Source: Paraburkholderia hospita
Lineage (GTDB): Bacteria > Pseudomonadota > Gammaproteobacteria > Burkholderiales > Burkholderiaceae
Length of the DNA: 64,000 nucleotides
NCBI RefSeq assembly: GCF_002902965.1
Contig: NZ_CP026108.1
Span: forward strand, 310,001 to 374,000
Direction: 5' to 3'
The notes under the pieces are model-generated. The model was not told the DNA's origin. It was given only the letters and a program-made list of their open reading frames with translations, and ran no database searches. Position 1 is the stretch's first letter, and each line of letters starts with the position of its first letter. This document shows positions 41,677 through 49,530 of the stretch, piece by piece. The position numbers and the translations under genes are program-made.

Positions 41677-42021
41677 CTATACGCGCAGCAGCCTCGCAGC
41701 ACAGCGGTCATGGATCTGGCTGACGAGTGTCACGCGATAATCGAGCCGCCCGCCATCCGTAAAGAGTGACGCCACGGCTTCCTCGGTCCTGAGTCCGAAC
41801 GTCACGAGGACGTCGGGTGCCAGGTCGACCGCCATGCGGACGATGCTGATTCGGTCCCGCCATTCCGGATGCGCGCCGTTAGCGCCCATCCAGACGAGAG
41901 ACAGTTCGACCAGGTGATCCGTCCTGAGCCAGTCGCCGGTGCGTGCCATGGCGACAAGTTCACCGACCACGAGGTAACACAGCATTTCTGCCCGTGCTTC
42001 ATCGTCGAAGACAATAGTCAT
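41677..42021 (-). CDS. Hypothetical protein, about 114 residues
   Basis: Starts MTIVFDDEARAEMLCYLVVG. The sequence looks like a folded alpha/beta protein (LVELSLVWMGANGAHPEWRD; RISIVRMAVDLAPDVLVTFG). I recognise no family. It begins 10 bases after the DUF1488 gene stop and is probably co-transcribed with it. An upstream ATG would add eight residues and overlap the DUF1488 gene. Confidence 0.65.
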   Translation of the reverse strand: MTIVFDDEARAEMLCYLVVGELVAMARTGDWLRTDHLVELSLVWMGANGAHPEWRDRISIVRMAVDLAPDVLVTFGLRTEEAVASLFTDGGRLDYRVTLVSQIHDRCAARLLRV

Positions 42022-42031
42022 GGCGACACGC

Positions 42032-42298
42032 TCACCGGCGCGCAAAATCGGCGGTGGTCAGTTCAAGGTGCGTGGCTGGATGAGCGAGTACCTTGCGCTC
42101 GGCGATCGCCCGGATACGGCCATAGCCATTGCGGAAGGCACGCAGGATCCGGATGTCATCGGCGTTGGGTTCAAGCCAGAAGCAGTCCTGCAGTGCCTTG
42201 ATCGTGACCATGCATTCGACTGGCCCCTGGGGACAGGGAAGGCTGAACGATACGCCGCGGCCGGCAAGCACCTGAGGTTCGAATTCAAGGGTATCCAT
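42032..42298 (-). CDS. DUF1488-family protein
   Basis: The 88-residue protein resembles DUF1488: an N-terminal beta strand region (GRGVSFSLPCPQGPVECMVT), a helical segment and LRAFRNGYGRIRAIAERKVL, ending in LELTTADFARR. The family is widespread in Burkholderia and has no established function. It is upstream of the 114-residue gene with a short gap, suggesting a small operon. An in-frame start at 42298 is used. Confidence 0.7.
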   Translation of the reverse strand: MDTLEFEPQVLAGRGVSFSLPCPQGPVECMVTIKALQDCFWLEPNADDIRILRAFRNGYGRIRAIAERKVLAHPATHLELTTADFARR

Positions 42299-42513
42299 GT
42301 CAGTCTGCGAGCGATACGAGAAAGTGCGTGATCGATTGTTGCACAGGCGATGCGGCCTGATTATTGAGGTTCTACAGTTTCAGGTGAAGCGTGTAAATGA
42401 ACTCACCTGTGTGCGGCATGGCTGCCGCGGACTGGCGCGCTGCCTTGGCATCTGAACGGTTCCGATGCGGTCAGGGTAAGGGGGCGGGCGCCGAACGTCC
42501 GCATGGTGCGCAT

Positions 42514-42843
42514 TTACCCATTTTCGTTGTGCAGCCACGCCGGAATATCCCGCACGCCGTCAATCACACGCCAGACCTCGACGTAATCACCGCGATCCAC
42601 ATAAAGGACCAGGTGTGGATAACGGTTAAGTGGCCATGACCGGAGCCCGGGCAGGTCGAGTTCGTGGGCATGGCGTGGCGATCCCATCGCGGGATTTTTC
42701 CCCAGGCGCTGGAACGCCTCTTCGACAGCAGTGATGAACCCCAGTGCAGCGGCCTCCGAACCTTCCTCGGACAGGTAATAGTCAATCCCGGTTTCCAGAT
42801 CCTGCTGCGCCTGCCGGGTAGGGACGACGGGTTTCGACTTCAT
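42514..42843 (-). CDS. parE: ParE/RelE-family toxin
   Basis: The 109-residue protein shows the ParE fold: TRQAQQDLETGIDYYLSEEG, then GFITAVEEAFQRLGKNPAMG, SWPLNRYPHLVLYVDRGDYV and EVWRVIDGVRDIP. ParE toxins poison DNA gyrase, while RelE relatives cleave mRNA; the conserved arrangement here favours ParE. The ATG overlaps the antitoxin stop (ATGA). The pair probably stabilises the surrounding accessory DNA. Confidence 0.9.
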   Translation of the reverse strand: MKSKPVVPTRQAQQDLETGIDYYLSEEGSEAAALGFITAVEEAFQRLGKNPAMGSPRHAHELDLPGLRSWPLNRYPHLVLYVDRGDYVEVWRVIDGVRDIPAWLHNENG

Positions 42844-43076
42844 TTACGCGCGCGACGCACGCGAGCGCGCAGTGATTCGAAATACGGCGCATCAACAGGC
42901 ACTGTCGGGCCCGACGCTGCGCCTTCCACGAGAAGAGCACGCAAATGCTGCCGCTGCTGGTCGCGGCGGATCAGTTCGCGGACATATTCGCTGCTGGTGC
43001 CGTAGCCCCGTTCGCTGACCTGTTCGTCGACGAAGCTTTTCAGCGCGTCCGGTAAGGAAATGTTCATCGTCGTCAT
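42840..43076 (-). CDS. parD: ParD/CopG-family antitoxin
   Basis: About 78 residues from MTTMNISLPDALKSFVDEQV, the ribbon-helix-helix N-terminus typical of ParD, followed by SSEYVRELIRRDQQRQHLRA. The C-terminal third (FESLRARVRRARK) should wrap the toxin. It precedes and overlaps the toxin gene, the usual antitoxin-first order, and should repress its own promoter just upstream of 43076. The longer frame was rejected because it lacks a family match. Confidence 0.9.
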   Translation of the reverse strand: MTTMNISLPDALKSFVDEQVSERGYGTSSEYVRELIRRDQQRQHLRALLVEGAASGPTVPVDAPYFESLRARVRRARK

Positions 43077-43286
43077 ACGACCAGCATAGCAGTTTTGCCA
43101 AATTTTGCCAAAATCGCGCCGTCGCCATGTGCGATGGCTGACGCTGCGGTTTTCGCCAGCGTCGCATCGGTGATCTGAGCGCAACTCCAAACCGGTATGA
43201 CTAACATTTGAAGATCTGCTTGAAGCAGTGGCCTCAACGCTGTCCCGTTGTCCCGCCGTCCATCTCCCTGGCAGCCGGTACTGAAG

Positions 43287-44591
43287 TCACCAGTCAATCC
43301 GGTGTTTCTCGTCGGTTTCCTGATGCCGGCGATCCTCGTCCACGTGCAGGTAGATACTGGTCGTGGTCAGCGACGCATGCCCGAAGTTGTCCCGCACGTG
43401 TCGCAGGTCCACCTGATGGTCGGCCATATGCGAACCGGCGCTGTGCCGTAGCCAGTGGGCCGACGCCTTTTGCAGCAGGTCGGCGCGCACCGCATGTTCA
43501 TCTCCCTGTTTGCGTAGCCGTTCAGCCGCGCGGGCGAACACATCCTTGACGATCGTGTGCACGGCGGCGCGCGTGAGCGGCCGGGTTGAGGGGGGCTGCG
43601 TTGTGTCCCGCGTCGAACTGTTTGTGCGTCCTGCCGTCTTTGCGGCAGTCCCATCCGCTGTGCTACCTACAGTGCTACCCGCAGTGCTTCCTATCGGCAT
43701 GACGAGTGGCGTCGCCTCATTAGGTGAGGGAAGAGCTGTCATGCCCAGGGACTGCCGGTAGCGCGAGAGCTCGGTCATCAGTTCACGCGTCGCCGGCACC
43801 AGCCTTTCCCTGTCGCCCTTGCCGTGTACGGTCAGCCACCAGCGCATCGTCCCGCCGGCGTCGCGCCGCACGAAGAACTGGCCCATCGTGTTGCCGCCGG
43901 CCTCGGCGATGCGCAGGCCGCCCAGATACAGCAGCGTGAAGAGCCAGCGCACGCGGTGATAGTGCGCGCGGTCCCGGGCGGTCTGCTGCGGCATCGACGC
44001 GATGAAGTCCTTGACCTCCTGCCACAGGCCCGGTTCGAGATAGCGGGTGATGCGCGGGGCGGCCTTCGGCGTGCGCTGGCGCGAGAGCGCGAGCGGGTTG
44101 CCGGCGAGATACCCGGCCTGCACCAGCCACGAAAACAGCACATTCAGGATCACCATCGCCTGGCGGATGCTGGCGGGCGACAGCGGGCCGTGAAACGGCC
44201 GCCAGCGGGCGTCGCCACGCGCATGCTTGCGGCCGCCGCCCGCGCCGGCGTTGGCGATCCAGGTGGCGGCCGGCTGCGGATCGGCGACGAAGCGCTGGTA
44301 GCGCAGGCAGTCCTCGTGGGTGAGGGACGAGAGCGGCTTGCCCAGCTGCACGAGCGACCACAGCAGCAGCCGTTCGGCTTCCTTGCGGTAGCTGTCGAAG
44401 GTGGTCCGTTTGTCGGCGAAGCGCGCGAGCCACGCGCGGATCGCCTCGAGATCGTTCGCGGCGGCGATCTGCGCGATGCCGCCGGTGGCGCGGTTGGTCC
44501 CGGCGTGGCCGTCGAGTGCCGCCGGGATCACGAGCCTTTCCAGCGGGGCGGGGTGCACCAGCACCAGGTGGGCTGACGATGGCGTGGACAT
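43287..44591 (-). CDS. Tyrosine recombinase/integrase
   Basis: The 434-residue protein has a SAM-like N-terminal core-binding domain (about 45-190) and a catalytic domain with all expected residues: Arg in LYLGGLRIAEAGG, His-x-x-Arg in HWLRHSAGSHM, a second His in DNFGHASLTTT and the nucleophile in SIYLHVDED. A 40-residue Gly/Ser/Thr-rich insert (GSTAGSTVGSTADGT near residue 300) lies between catalytic boxes and looks like repeat expansion. It diverges from kfrA. The same integrase-kfrA-small-gene order appears to be a recurrent Burkholderia island module, from memory. Confidence 0.92.
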   Translation of the reverse strand: MSTPSSAHLVLVHPAPLERLVIPAALDGHAGTNRATGGIAQIAAANDLEAIRAWLARFADKRTTFDSYRKEAERLLLWSLVQLGKPLSSLTHEDCLRYQRFVADPQPAATWIANAGAGGGRKHARGDARWRPFHGPLSPASIRQAMVILNVLFSWLVQAGYLAGNPLALSRQRTPKAAPRITRYLEPGLWQEVKDFIASMPQQTARDRAHYHRVRWLFTLLYLGGLRIAEAGGNTMGQFFVRRDAGGTMRWWLTVHGKGDRERLVPATRELMTELSRYRQSLGMTALPSPNEATPLVMPIGSTAGSTVGSTADGTAAKTAGRTNSSTRDTTQPPSTRPLTRAAVHTIVKDVFARAAERLRKQGDEHAVRADLLQKASAHWLRHSAGSHMADHQVDLRHVRDNFGHASLTTTSIYLHVDEDRRHQETDEKHRIDW

Positions 44592-44800
44592 GACGGTGAG
44601 CTTTTCCGGGAAAGGTGAGCGTTTGCAGGAACGGGTCTGAAGTCAATCTGTCCCTGTATCAATCGTGCAGCAGGCCGCGGCACGATTAGCCCTTTATTTT
44701 TGGACATTATGGGGTTAATGTCAAATTAGTCGGCTGTTGTAATTGGATATGGTGCGTTTTACGTTGTATTATTGACAGATCGAAGCGTCCTTCCAGCCCC
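44592..44800. promoter_or_regulatory. Divergent integrase/kfrA control region
   Basis: About 210 bases with a conspicuously AT-rich patch (44690-44780) in otherwise GC-rich DNA. It includes TTGTAATTGGATATGG and TTGTATTATTGACA just before kfrA. KfrA-type proteins bind their own promoter region. Exact boxes cannot be assigned from this single copy. Confidence 0.45.
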
Positions 44801-45925
44801 ATGTCCGGTGACCTGTCCGCTGTGCCGTCCGCCGTTCCACCCGATATGCCGTCCGATGACGCCCGCCTCGCGGCCGACATCGAGCGGCTGAAGGCGGAAT
44901 TCCCGAACACGCGCGCGCTGTACCGCGAGGTCTGCGCGCTGCTGTTTTTCCGCTACGGCCAGGCGCCGACCGTGAACCGGCTCTACCAGCTGGTGAAGCG
45001 CGGCAGCATGGGCACGCCCGCGGCGGTGCTCGGGGAGTTCTGGGCGGAGTTGCGCGACAAGAGCCGGGTGCGGATCGCGCACCCGGACCTGCCGGCCGAT
45101 CTCGGTGCGGCGGCCGGGGAACTCGTCGCGACGCTGTGGACGCGCGCGACCGCGTCGGCACAGGCGGAACTCGACGCGCTCCGGGCGGAAGTGGAGGGCC
45201 AGCGCACGGAAGCCGAGCAGCGGGTCGCGGCCACGCGGGACGAACTGGGCCGCACGGAGACGGCCCTGGAGCAGCGGACCGCGGCGCTGCTCGCCGCCCA
45301 GGTCGAGGTCCGCGAACTCGAAAAATCGCAGGCCGAGGGCCACGCGGCGCGCCAGGCGCTCGAGGCCGAGCTCGTCCGGCTGAAAAGCGAGGCTGCGGCG
45401 CGCGACCGCGAACTGGAGAAGGTGCGCGAAGGCTTCTCGCGCGATCTGGAGAAACTGCGCGAAACGGCGGAGCGGGCGGAGGAACGCCTGCGCGCCACGG
45501 AAAAGCGCGCACTGCTCGAGATCGATCGCGAGCGTGGCGCCGTCGCGAAGCTGCAGAAGGAAATCGACGAGGCCACGAAGCGGGCCGACCGGCGCGAAGC
45601 CGAGCAGCGCCGCGCGGTCGAGGCGCTGCAGGCGCAGCTCGGTGATGCGCGCCATCAGGCAGGGGTGCTGCAGGGCCGGCTCGATGCGGTGCAGGCCGCG
45701 AACGTGACGCTGCAGGAGCAACTGGCGGCCCTGTGTCAGGCGGAGCGTCGGGCCGGGGTGCACGAGGCGGCCTTCCGCGAGGCCCATCCGGTCCGTGCGA
45801 AAGCCGTCCCCCCACGTTCCACTGCGACGCGCCCGCCGGCGAGCCGTCCGGCACGCAAGTCAGCGGCCGCGCCGATGACGGCAGGCAAGACCGCCGTGCG
45901 GCGAAAGAAGCGGGGCCAGGCGTGA
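44801..45925 (+). CDS. kfrA: KfrA-type DNA-binding coiled-coil protein
   Basis: The 374-residue protein starts with a KfrA N-terminal DNA-binding domain (FPNTRALYREVCALLFFRYG, APTVNRLYQLVKRGSMGTPA) and continues as a very long Ala/Glu/Arg-rich coiled coil (about 110-330), then a basic tail (RKSAAAPMTAGKTAVRRKKR). Plasmid KfrA is an autorepressor and fibre-forming partition accessory. Here the gene sits on an integrase-bearing island and may regulate the divergent integrase. Its stop overlaps the next ATG (TGATG). Confidence 0.85.
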   Translation: MSGDLSAVPSAVPPDMPSDDARLAADIERLKAEFPNTRALYREVCALLFFRYGQAPTVNRLYQLVKRGSMGTPAAVLGEFWAELRDKSRVRIAHPDLPADLGAAAGELVATLWTRATASAQAELDALRAEVEGQRTEAEQRVAATRDELGRTETALEQRTAALLAAQVEVRELEKSQAEGHAARQALEAELVRLKSEAAARDRELEKVREGFSRDLEKLRETAERAEERLRATEKRALLEIDRERGAVAKLQKEIDEATKRADRREAEQRRAVEALQAQLGDARHQAGVLQGRLDAVQAANVTLQEQLAALCQAERRAGVHEAAFREAHPVRAKAVPPRSTATRPPASRPARKSAAAPMTAGKTAVRRKKRGQA

Positions 45926-46176
45926 TGGCACCCAGACCCGGCGAGAGCAAAGGCCCCAAATTGCGCACCGGGCGCACCGGGCGGGTTGGGCGTCAGGCGG
46001 CACCGGCCTGGCGGCCGATTGGCGCGCTGATGCGCCATGGTCAACGGATCGTGCGGGTGATCGCCGAGGCGAGCGGCCAGCGCGTGATCATCGAGTCCGT
46101 CAATGCGGACGGCCGCGCCTTTCGCAGTACGGTGAAATGGCTTAGCCTCAGCACTCTTCACGATCAACTCTTCTGA
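45925..46176 (+). CDS. Small hypothetical protein coupled to kfrA
   Basis: The 83-residue basic protein begins MAPRPGESKGPKLRTGRTGR and has a compact C-terminal half (PIGALMRHGQRIVRVIAEAS; IIESVNADGRAFRSTVKWLS). It starts on the stop codon of kfrA and ends 5 bases before the next gene, so all three genes form one transcript. No family is recognised; the regular beta-strand pattern suggests a small SH3-like fold. Confidence 0.7.
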   Translation: MAPRPGESKGPKLRTGRTGRVGRQAAPAWRPIGALMRHGQRIVRVIAEASGQRVIIESVNADGRAFRSTVKWLSLSTLHDQLF

Positions 46177-46181
46177 GCGCG

Positions 46182-46900
46182 ATGACGATGCAGCCGACCG
46201 CACAGCAGCTCGATATCTTTGCCGACAGCCGCGACGTGGTGTTGCGCAACGGCGTCTTCGACCAGTTACAGCGCCGCAATGGAGCGGCCGCGCGAGCGGC
46301 GCTGGATCAGCTGGCCACGGAATCTCCGGACGATCACGCGCTGTCCGCGATGACGGTGCTTGTCCGTGAACTCGAAGGTGGTTCCACAACGCCGTTTGCA
46401 GATCATGCGTCACTGGCCGTTGCCCGCCGTCACCTCGAGGAGGAAGTCGCACCCGCCGCGCGGCGGGTGCTCCCGGCGCAGACCGTTGGCGCATGGCTGG
46501 CGCCGTGCTGGTCGTTGCTGGCGCAGCGGGCCGCAGCCCTGCCGTTTCGCAGCGCCGATCATCAAGCCAACAGTCATTCCGGGACTCAGGCTGAAATACA
46601 CGCGGTACCGTTGTGGCTGCACGCGGGCGAGTGGGTGGCTGCAAGCAAGGCCGTCGAGGGCATCGAGTCGTGGTGGCGCATTCCGGCACCGCTGGCCTGG
46701 ATGACCGAGGCGCTACGGGACGGGCGGACTGGATGCCGCATGGCCGTTGGTTGCCGAACTCGCATGGCTGGCACCTCGCCGGTTCGCGACGGTGCTGTCC
46801 GCACTGGGCGACGCGTCGCTTGACGCGTTACGGCTGCGCTTCGATGCGGGGTTTCCCGGCAGCGGCGAAGTCGAAGATTCCGCGTGGTTCCCCGCGTTAC
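46182..46900 (+). pseudogene. 5' part of a helical-repeat-like gene, frameshifted and split by the recombinase element
   Basis: The first about 175 residues (MTMQPTAQQLDIFADSRDVV; NGAAARAALDQLATESPDDH) read as a helical TPR-like protein. Near 46711-46720 the coding sense shifts by one base: frame one ends EALRDGRTG, while the adjacent frame continues GLDAAWPLVAELAWLAPRRF through DSAWFPA. Around 46900 the gene meets the recombinase element. The matching 3' half is found on the far side (52936-53165). The frameshift is separate from the insertion, so the gene suffered two lesions, unless the frameshift is a sequencing error. Confidence 0.7.
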
Positions 46901-47039
46901 GCGCAAGAGAAAAACAATGGACATCGCCCGGAGCCTTGAAAATACTGGGATCAGCTGTCTGCGAGGTGTCCATCAGATCAGCCGAAAAAGTGGACAGCAC
47001 GACCGTCGGAGTGTCCATCTTTCGCAGCAAGTTCCGCAT

Positions 47040-47072
47040 GGTTGGAAGCCCGATAAAGCCGGGCGTCCAACC
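47040..47072. other. Strong hairpin near the left end of the recombinase element
   Basis: GGTTGGA and TCCAACC enclose inner arms GCCCG and CGGGC, with one unpaired base per side, making a stem of about 12 pairs. It lies downstream of the last element gene and could be a bidirectional terminator or a recombination feature. Between 46965 and 47030 there are repeated GTGTCCAT/GTGGACA motifs in both orientations. Confidence 0.5.
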
Positions 47073-47281
47073 ATGCTAGAGGGTGTCAAACCACCGCGCA
47101 TCAAGGGTTCACTTCGCCGGGCTTCGCCCGCCCTTGACCCGTTCAGCGGTCTCACAGAACCACGATCGAATTTGATGCGTCATTACGCGGGGTGAGCCGT
47201 ACCGGGAATCTTCCCGAACATCAAATCGACGCAAGCGAAACAGCCCAAGCGCCCGTTTCGAGCGAAGACGTCCGCCTCGAT

Positions 47282-47644
47282 CTAGCGCGGCTGCAAGGGC
47301 AGGACGCTACCGCCACGCAGCGCGGCCAGTTCTTTGCGCAGGCCGAACACCTGCCGCAGCAGTGCGAGTTCACGAGCCAGCGACTCGTCAAGCTGTGCCT
47401 GCAGATCCTTCGCGTCGCCCTTCGCGCGGTTCAGACGGTCGGTCAGTTCGCGCTTCGGGCGCTCGGCTACTGCGTTGGCCGCGTCGATCGCTTCGATCAG
47501 TTCAGCGAACTGCGGGCGCGACTTCTTGATGCTGCCCTTCTTGCGGCCCGCCTCGATCGCTACGGTGTCGTTGTTGATACGCGCATTCTTGCGCTTTTTC
47601 AGCCGTTCAAGGGCGGCGTAGTAGTCGGTCATGGCGCCGCTCAT
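47282..47644 (-). CDS. Small coiled-coil protein of the recombinase element (TnpC-like)
   Basis: The 120-residue basic/acidic helical protein (YYAALERLKKRKNARINNDT; VAIEAGRKKGSIKKSRPQFA) has a helix-turn-helix-like start and a long C-terminal coiled coil (LARELALLRQVFGLRKELAA). Size, position after the recombinases and composition match Tn554 TnpC, an accessory that influences the orientation and efficiency of transposition. The ATG overlaps the stop of the preceding recombinase gene (ATGA). Confidence 0.75.
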   Translation of the reverse strand: MSGAMTDYYAALERLKKRKNARINNDTVAIEAGRKKGSIKKSRPQFAELIEAIDAANAVAERPKRELTDRLNRAKGDAKDLQAQLDESLARELALLRQVFGLRKELAALRGGSVLPLQPR

Positions 47645-49530
47645 GCTGTCTCCGGGTTGATCAGGTTCTCTTGCGCGACAAGCAGTCGTTGCAGCGTCTG
47701 TGCTTCGATACGGTATTCGACGCTAGCCTCATCGACAGCGCGCAGCTTCTCGACCGTAGCCTGCTGCGCCTTGATCACGCGCTGAAGCTTTGACGGCACA
47801 ACCACGAGGTTACGGCAGTCCGATTCAAGGCAATCCAGACGCATCCAGTCGAGCGGCGTCGACTTGCACTGTTCGACGCTGGCACAGCCGCCTAGCACTG
47901 TCTCGCGGTACGCCAGCTCGCCCTTCTCGAACATCCTGATCGTCTGCTCGCGCGAGTAGACCGACACAGGCGAGGCCTGCACGGCACGGCTCTGCGTCCA
48001 CGCTGCATGCCCGCCGAATAGCCGCCCGTCAGAGAACAGCACCTGCTCGGCGTACGCAAGGTACTCGGACAGGCCCTGTGCCTCGGCCCATTCCTTCGCG
48101 AAGTGGGTCTTGTCGGTGTCGATGAAGCCTTTCGCGAATGCCGAGCCACGAGCGTAGTACATGCTCATCTCCTGCGTGATGTGCTGCAACTGACGCTTGA
48201 GCGTCGGCAGCGTTACGAGACCGCTGCGGTGCGCGTACAGCGCGAGCGTGCGGCGAAGCTGATGGCGCGTGAACGGCCACTGTTGCCCGGCCGCGTACTT
48301 CGGCTCGTCTTCCCAGGCGCGGTGCATGTCGACACGCTTCAGCTCAGCGATGTCCTCGACCGTGATCGTCGGGAAGACACGCTCACGAAAGGCTTCGATA
48401 TCGTCATGTACGTTACTCGCCGCCCGGTTTGCCACGTACCCATAACTCAGATTCAGACCCATCCGGCAGAACAGCAGGTGCGAACCGTCCGTCGATTCGG
48501 CGTAGCCTTGCGCGCCGTGTGCCCGGTGCGCCTCGCCCGACAGCCGTTGCGCGAGCCTGACGGCGCGAGCAGCGAGCGGACCGGTCACCCAGCATGCGCG
48601 CCTGGGACGCCCGCCCGACAGCTTGGTCGTGACACCCTCGATGGTGTAGTGCGTCACGCCATCGAGACGGGTCTCGCTCAGGCAGTCGTACGGCAGGTTC
48701 TCCGCTTCCGCCGCGCGCATGCCGGTGAACGACACGATGACAAGCTGACATAGCGCGCTAATTGACGCGACAAGCGACGACACGACGTAACGGCGGTCCT
48801 TGCACCGGAAGTGCGCGGCAGCCCTTACCAGTGCCGCAGAGACGCCAGGACTCTCGCCAGCGTACCCGCGTGCGAGGTAGTCCGACAGAACGTCAGCGAC
48901 GCCCTCAGCGATGCCGAGGTCATGCTGACAGGTCGACAGGAAGTGCTGGTAGATCCGCGTCGGGATGACAGGGTATTGCGAGTATCCAGCGTGTTGCGCC
49001 CAGCGTTCAAGCAGAGGCCTATGCAGTTGGGCCAGCGGTACGCGCAGCCCTGTGGTCTCGACCCCCAGACGGTGAAGCTTCACCAGAATCGAATGAAGGC
49101 GTTGGGCCTTCGCCTCCATCCCGGCTTGCGCCGCATAGTCCAGAACAACGGCGATGTTGGACAGGCCCTCGTAGAGCGTAAGCTGAAGTGCGGCGGCAAA
49201 GAACATGAACTCCCTCAGGTACATTGAACGAGCCTGAAGCGTGCCGGACGCCGGTACCGTATCGGTCGCTTCGTGCATCAGAAAGTACATGACCTGCTTC
49301 CATTGACGCGTAGTCGCTTCTGAAAGCGCGCGGCTCACGCCGTCAGGCGAGTGACCCCTGAAATAGAGATGGGTGCTGCGTGGCCCAACCATGTATGCAC
49401 GGATGTCCCAGGCGTCGTCACCAAACAGCGAAACAGTGTTCCCAGCCGTATCGTGCGTGACGACCGTATCGTCCTCTACCCGATACCAGTCGGGACGCTC
49501 AGCGATCGGCGCAATCAGCGTGTTGTTCAT
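47641..49530 (-). CDS. Tyrosine recombinase, third gene of the trio
   Basis: The 629-residue protein has a large N-terminal region and a C-terminal catalytic domain with Arg in IVSFTGMRAAEAENLPYD, His-x-x-Arg in FTRHQLRRTLALYAHRSG, and His then Tyr in LKRQLQHITQEMSMYYARG. Its length and the position before the small TnpC-like gene match Tn554 TnpB. A Cys-containing C-terminal segment (GGCASVEQCKSTPLDWMRLD; CLESDC) suggests a zinc-binding tail. The start overlaps the upstream gene stop (ATGA). Confidence 0.88.
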   Translation of the reverse strand: MNNTLIAPIAERPDWYRVEDDTVVTHDTAGNTVSLFGDDAWDIRAYMVGPRSTHLYFRGHSPDGVSRALSEATTRQWKQVMYFLMHEATDTVPASGTLQARSMYLREFMFFAAALQLTLYEGLSNIAVVLDYAAQAGMEAKAQRLHSILVKLHRLGVETTGLRVPLAQLHRPLLERWAQHAGYSQYPVIPTRIYQHFLSTCQHDLGIAEGVADVLSDYLARGYAGESPGVSAALVRAAAHFRCKDRRYVVSSLVASISALCQLVIVSFTGMRAAEAENLPYDCLSETRLDGVTHYTIEGVTTKLSGGRPRRACWVTGPLAARAVRLAQRLSGEAHRAHGAQGYAESTDGSHLLFCRMGLNLSYGYVANRAASNVHDDIEAFRERVFPTITVEDIAELKRVDMHRAWEDEPKYAAGQQWPFTRHQLRRTLALYAHRSGLVTLPTLKRQLQHITQEMSMYYARGSAFAKGFIDTDKTHFAKEWAEAQGLSEYLAYAEQVLFSDGRLFGGHAAWTQSRAVQASPVSVYSREQTIRMFEKGELAYRETVLGGCASVEQCKSTPLDWMRLDCLESDCRNLVVVPSKLQRVIKAQQATVEKLRAVDEASVEYRIEAQTLQRLLVAQENLINPETA

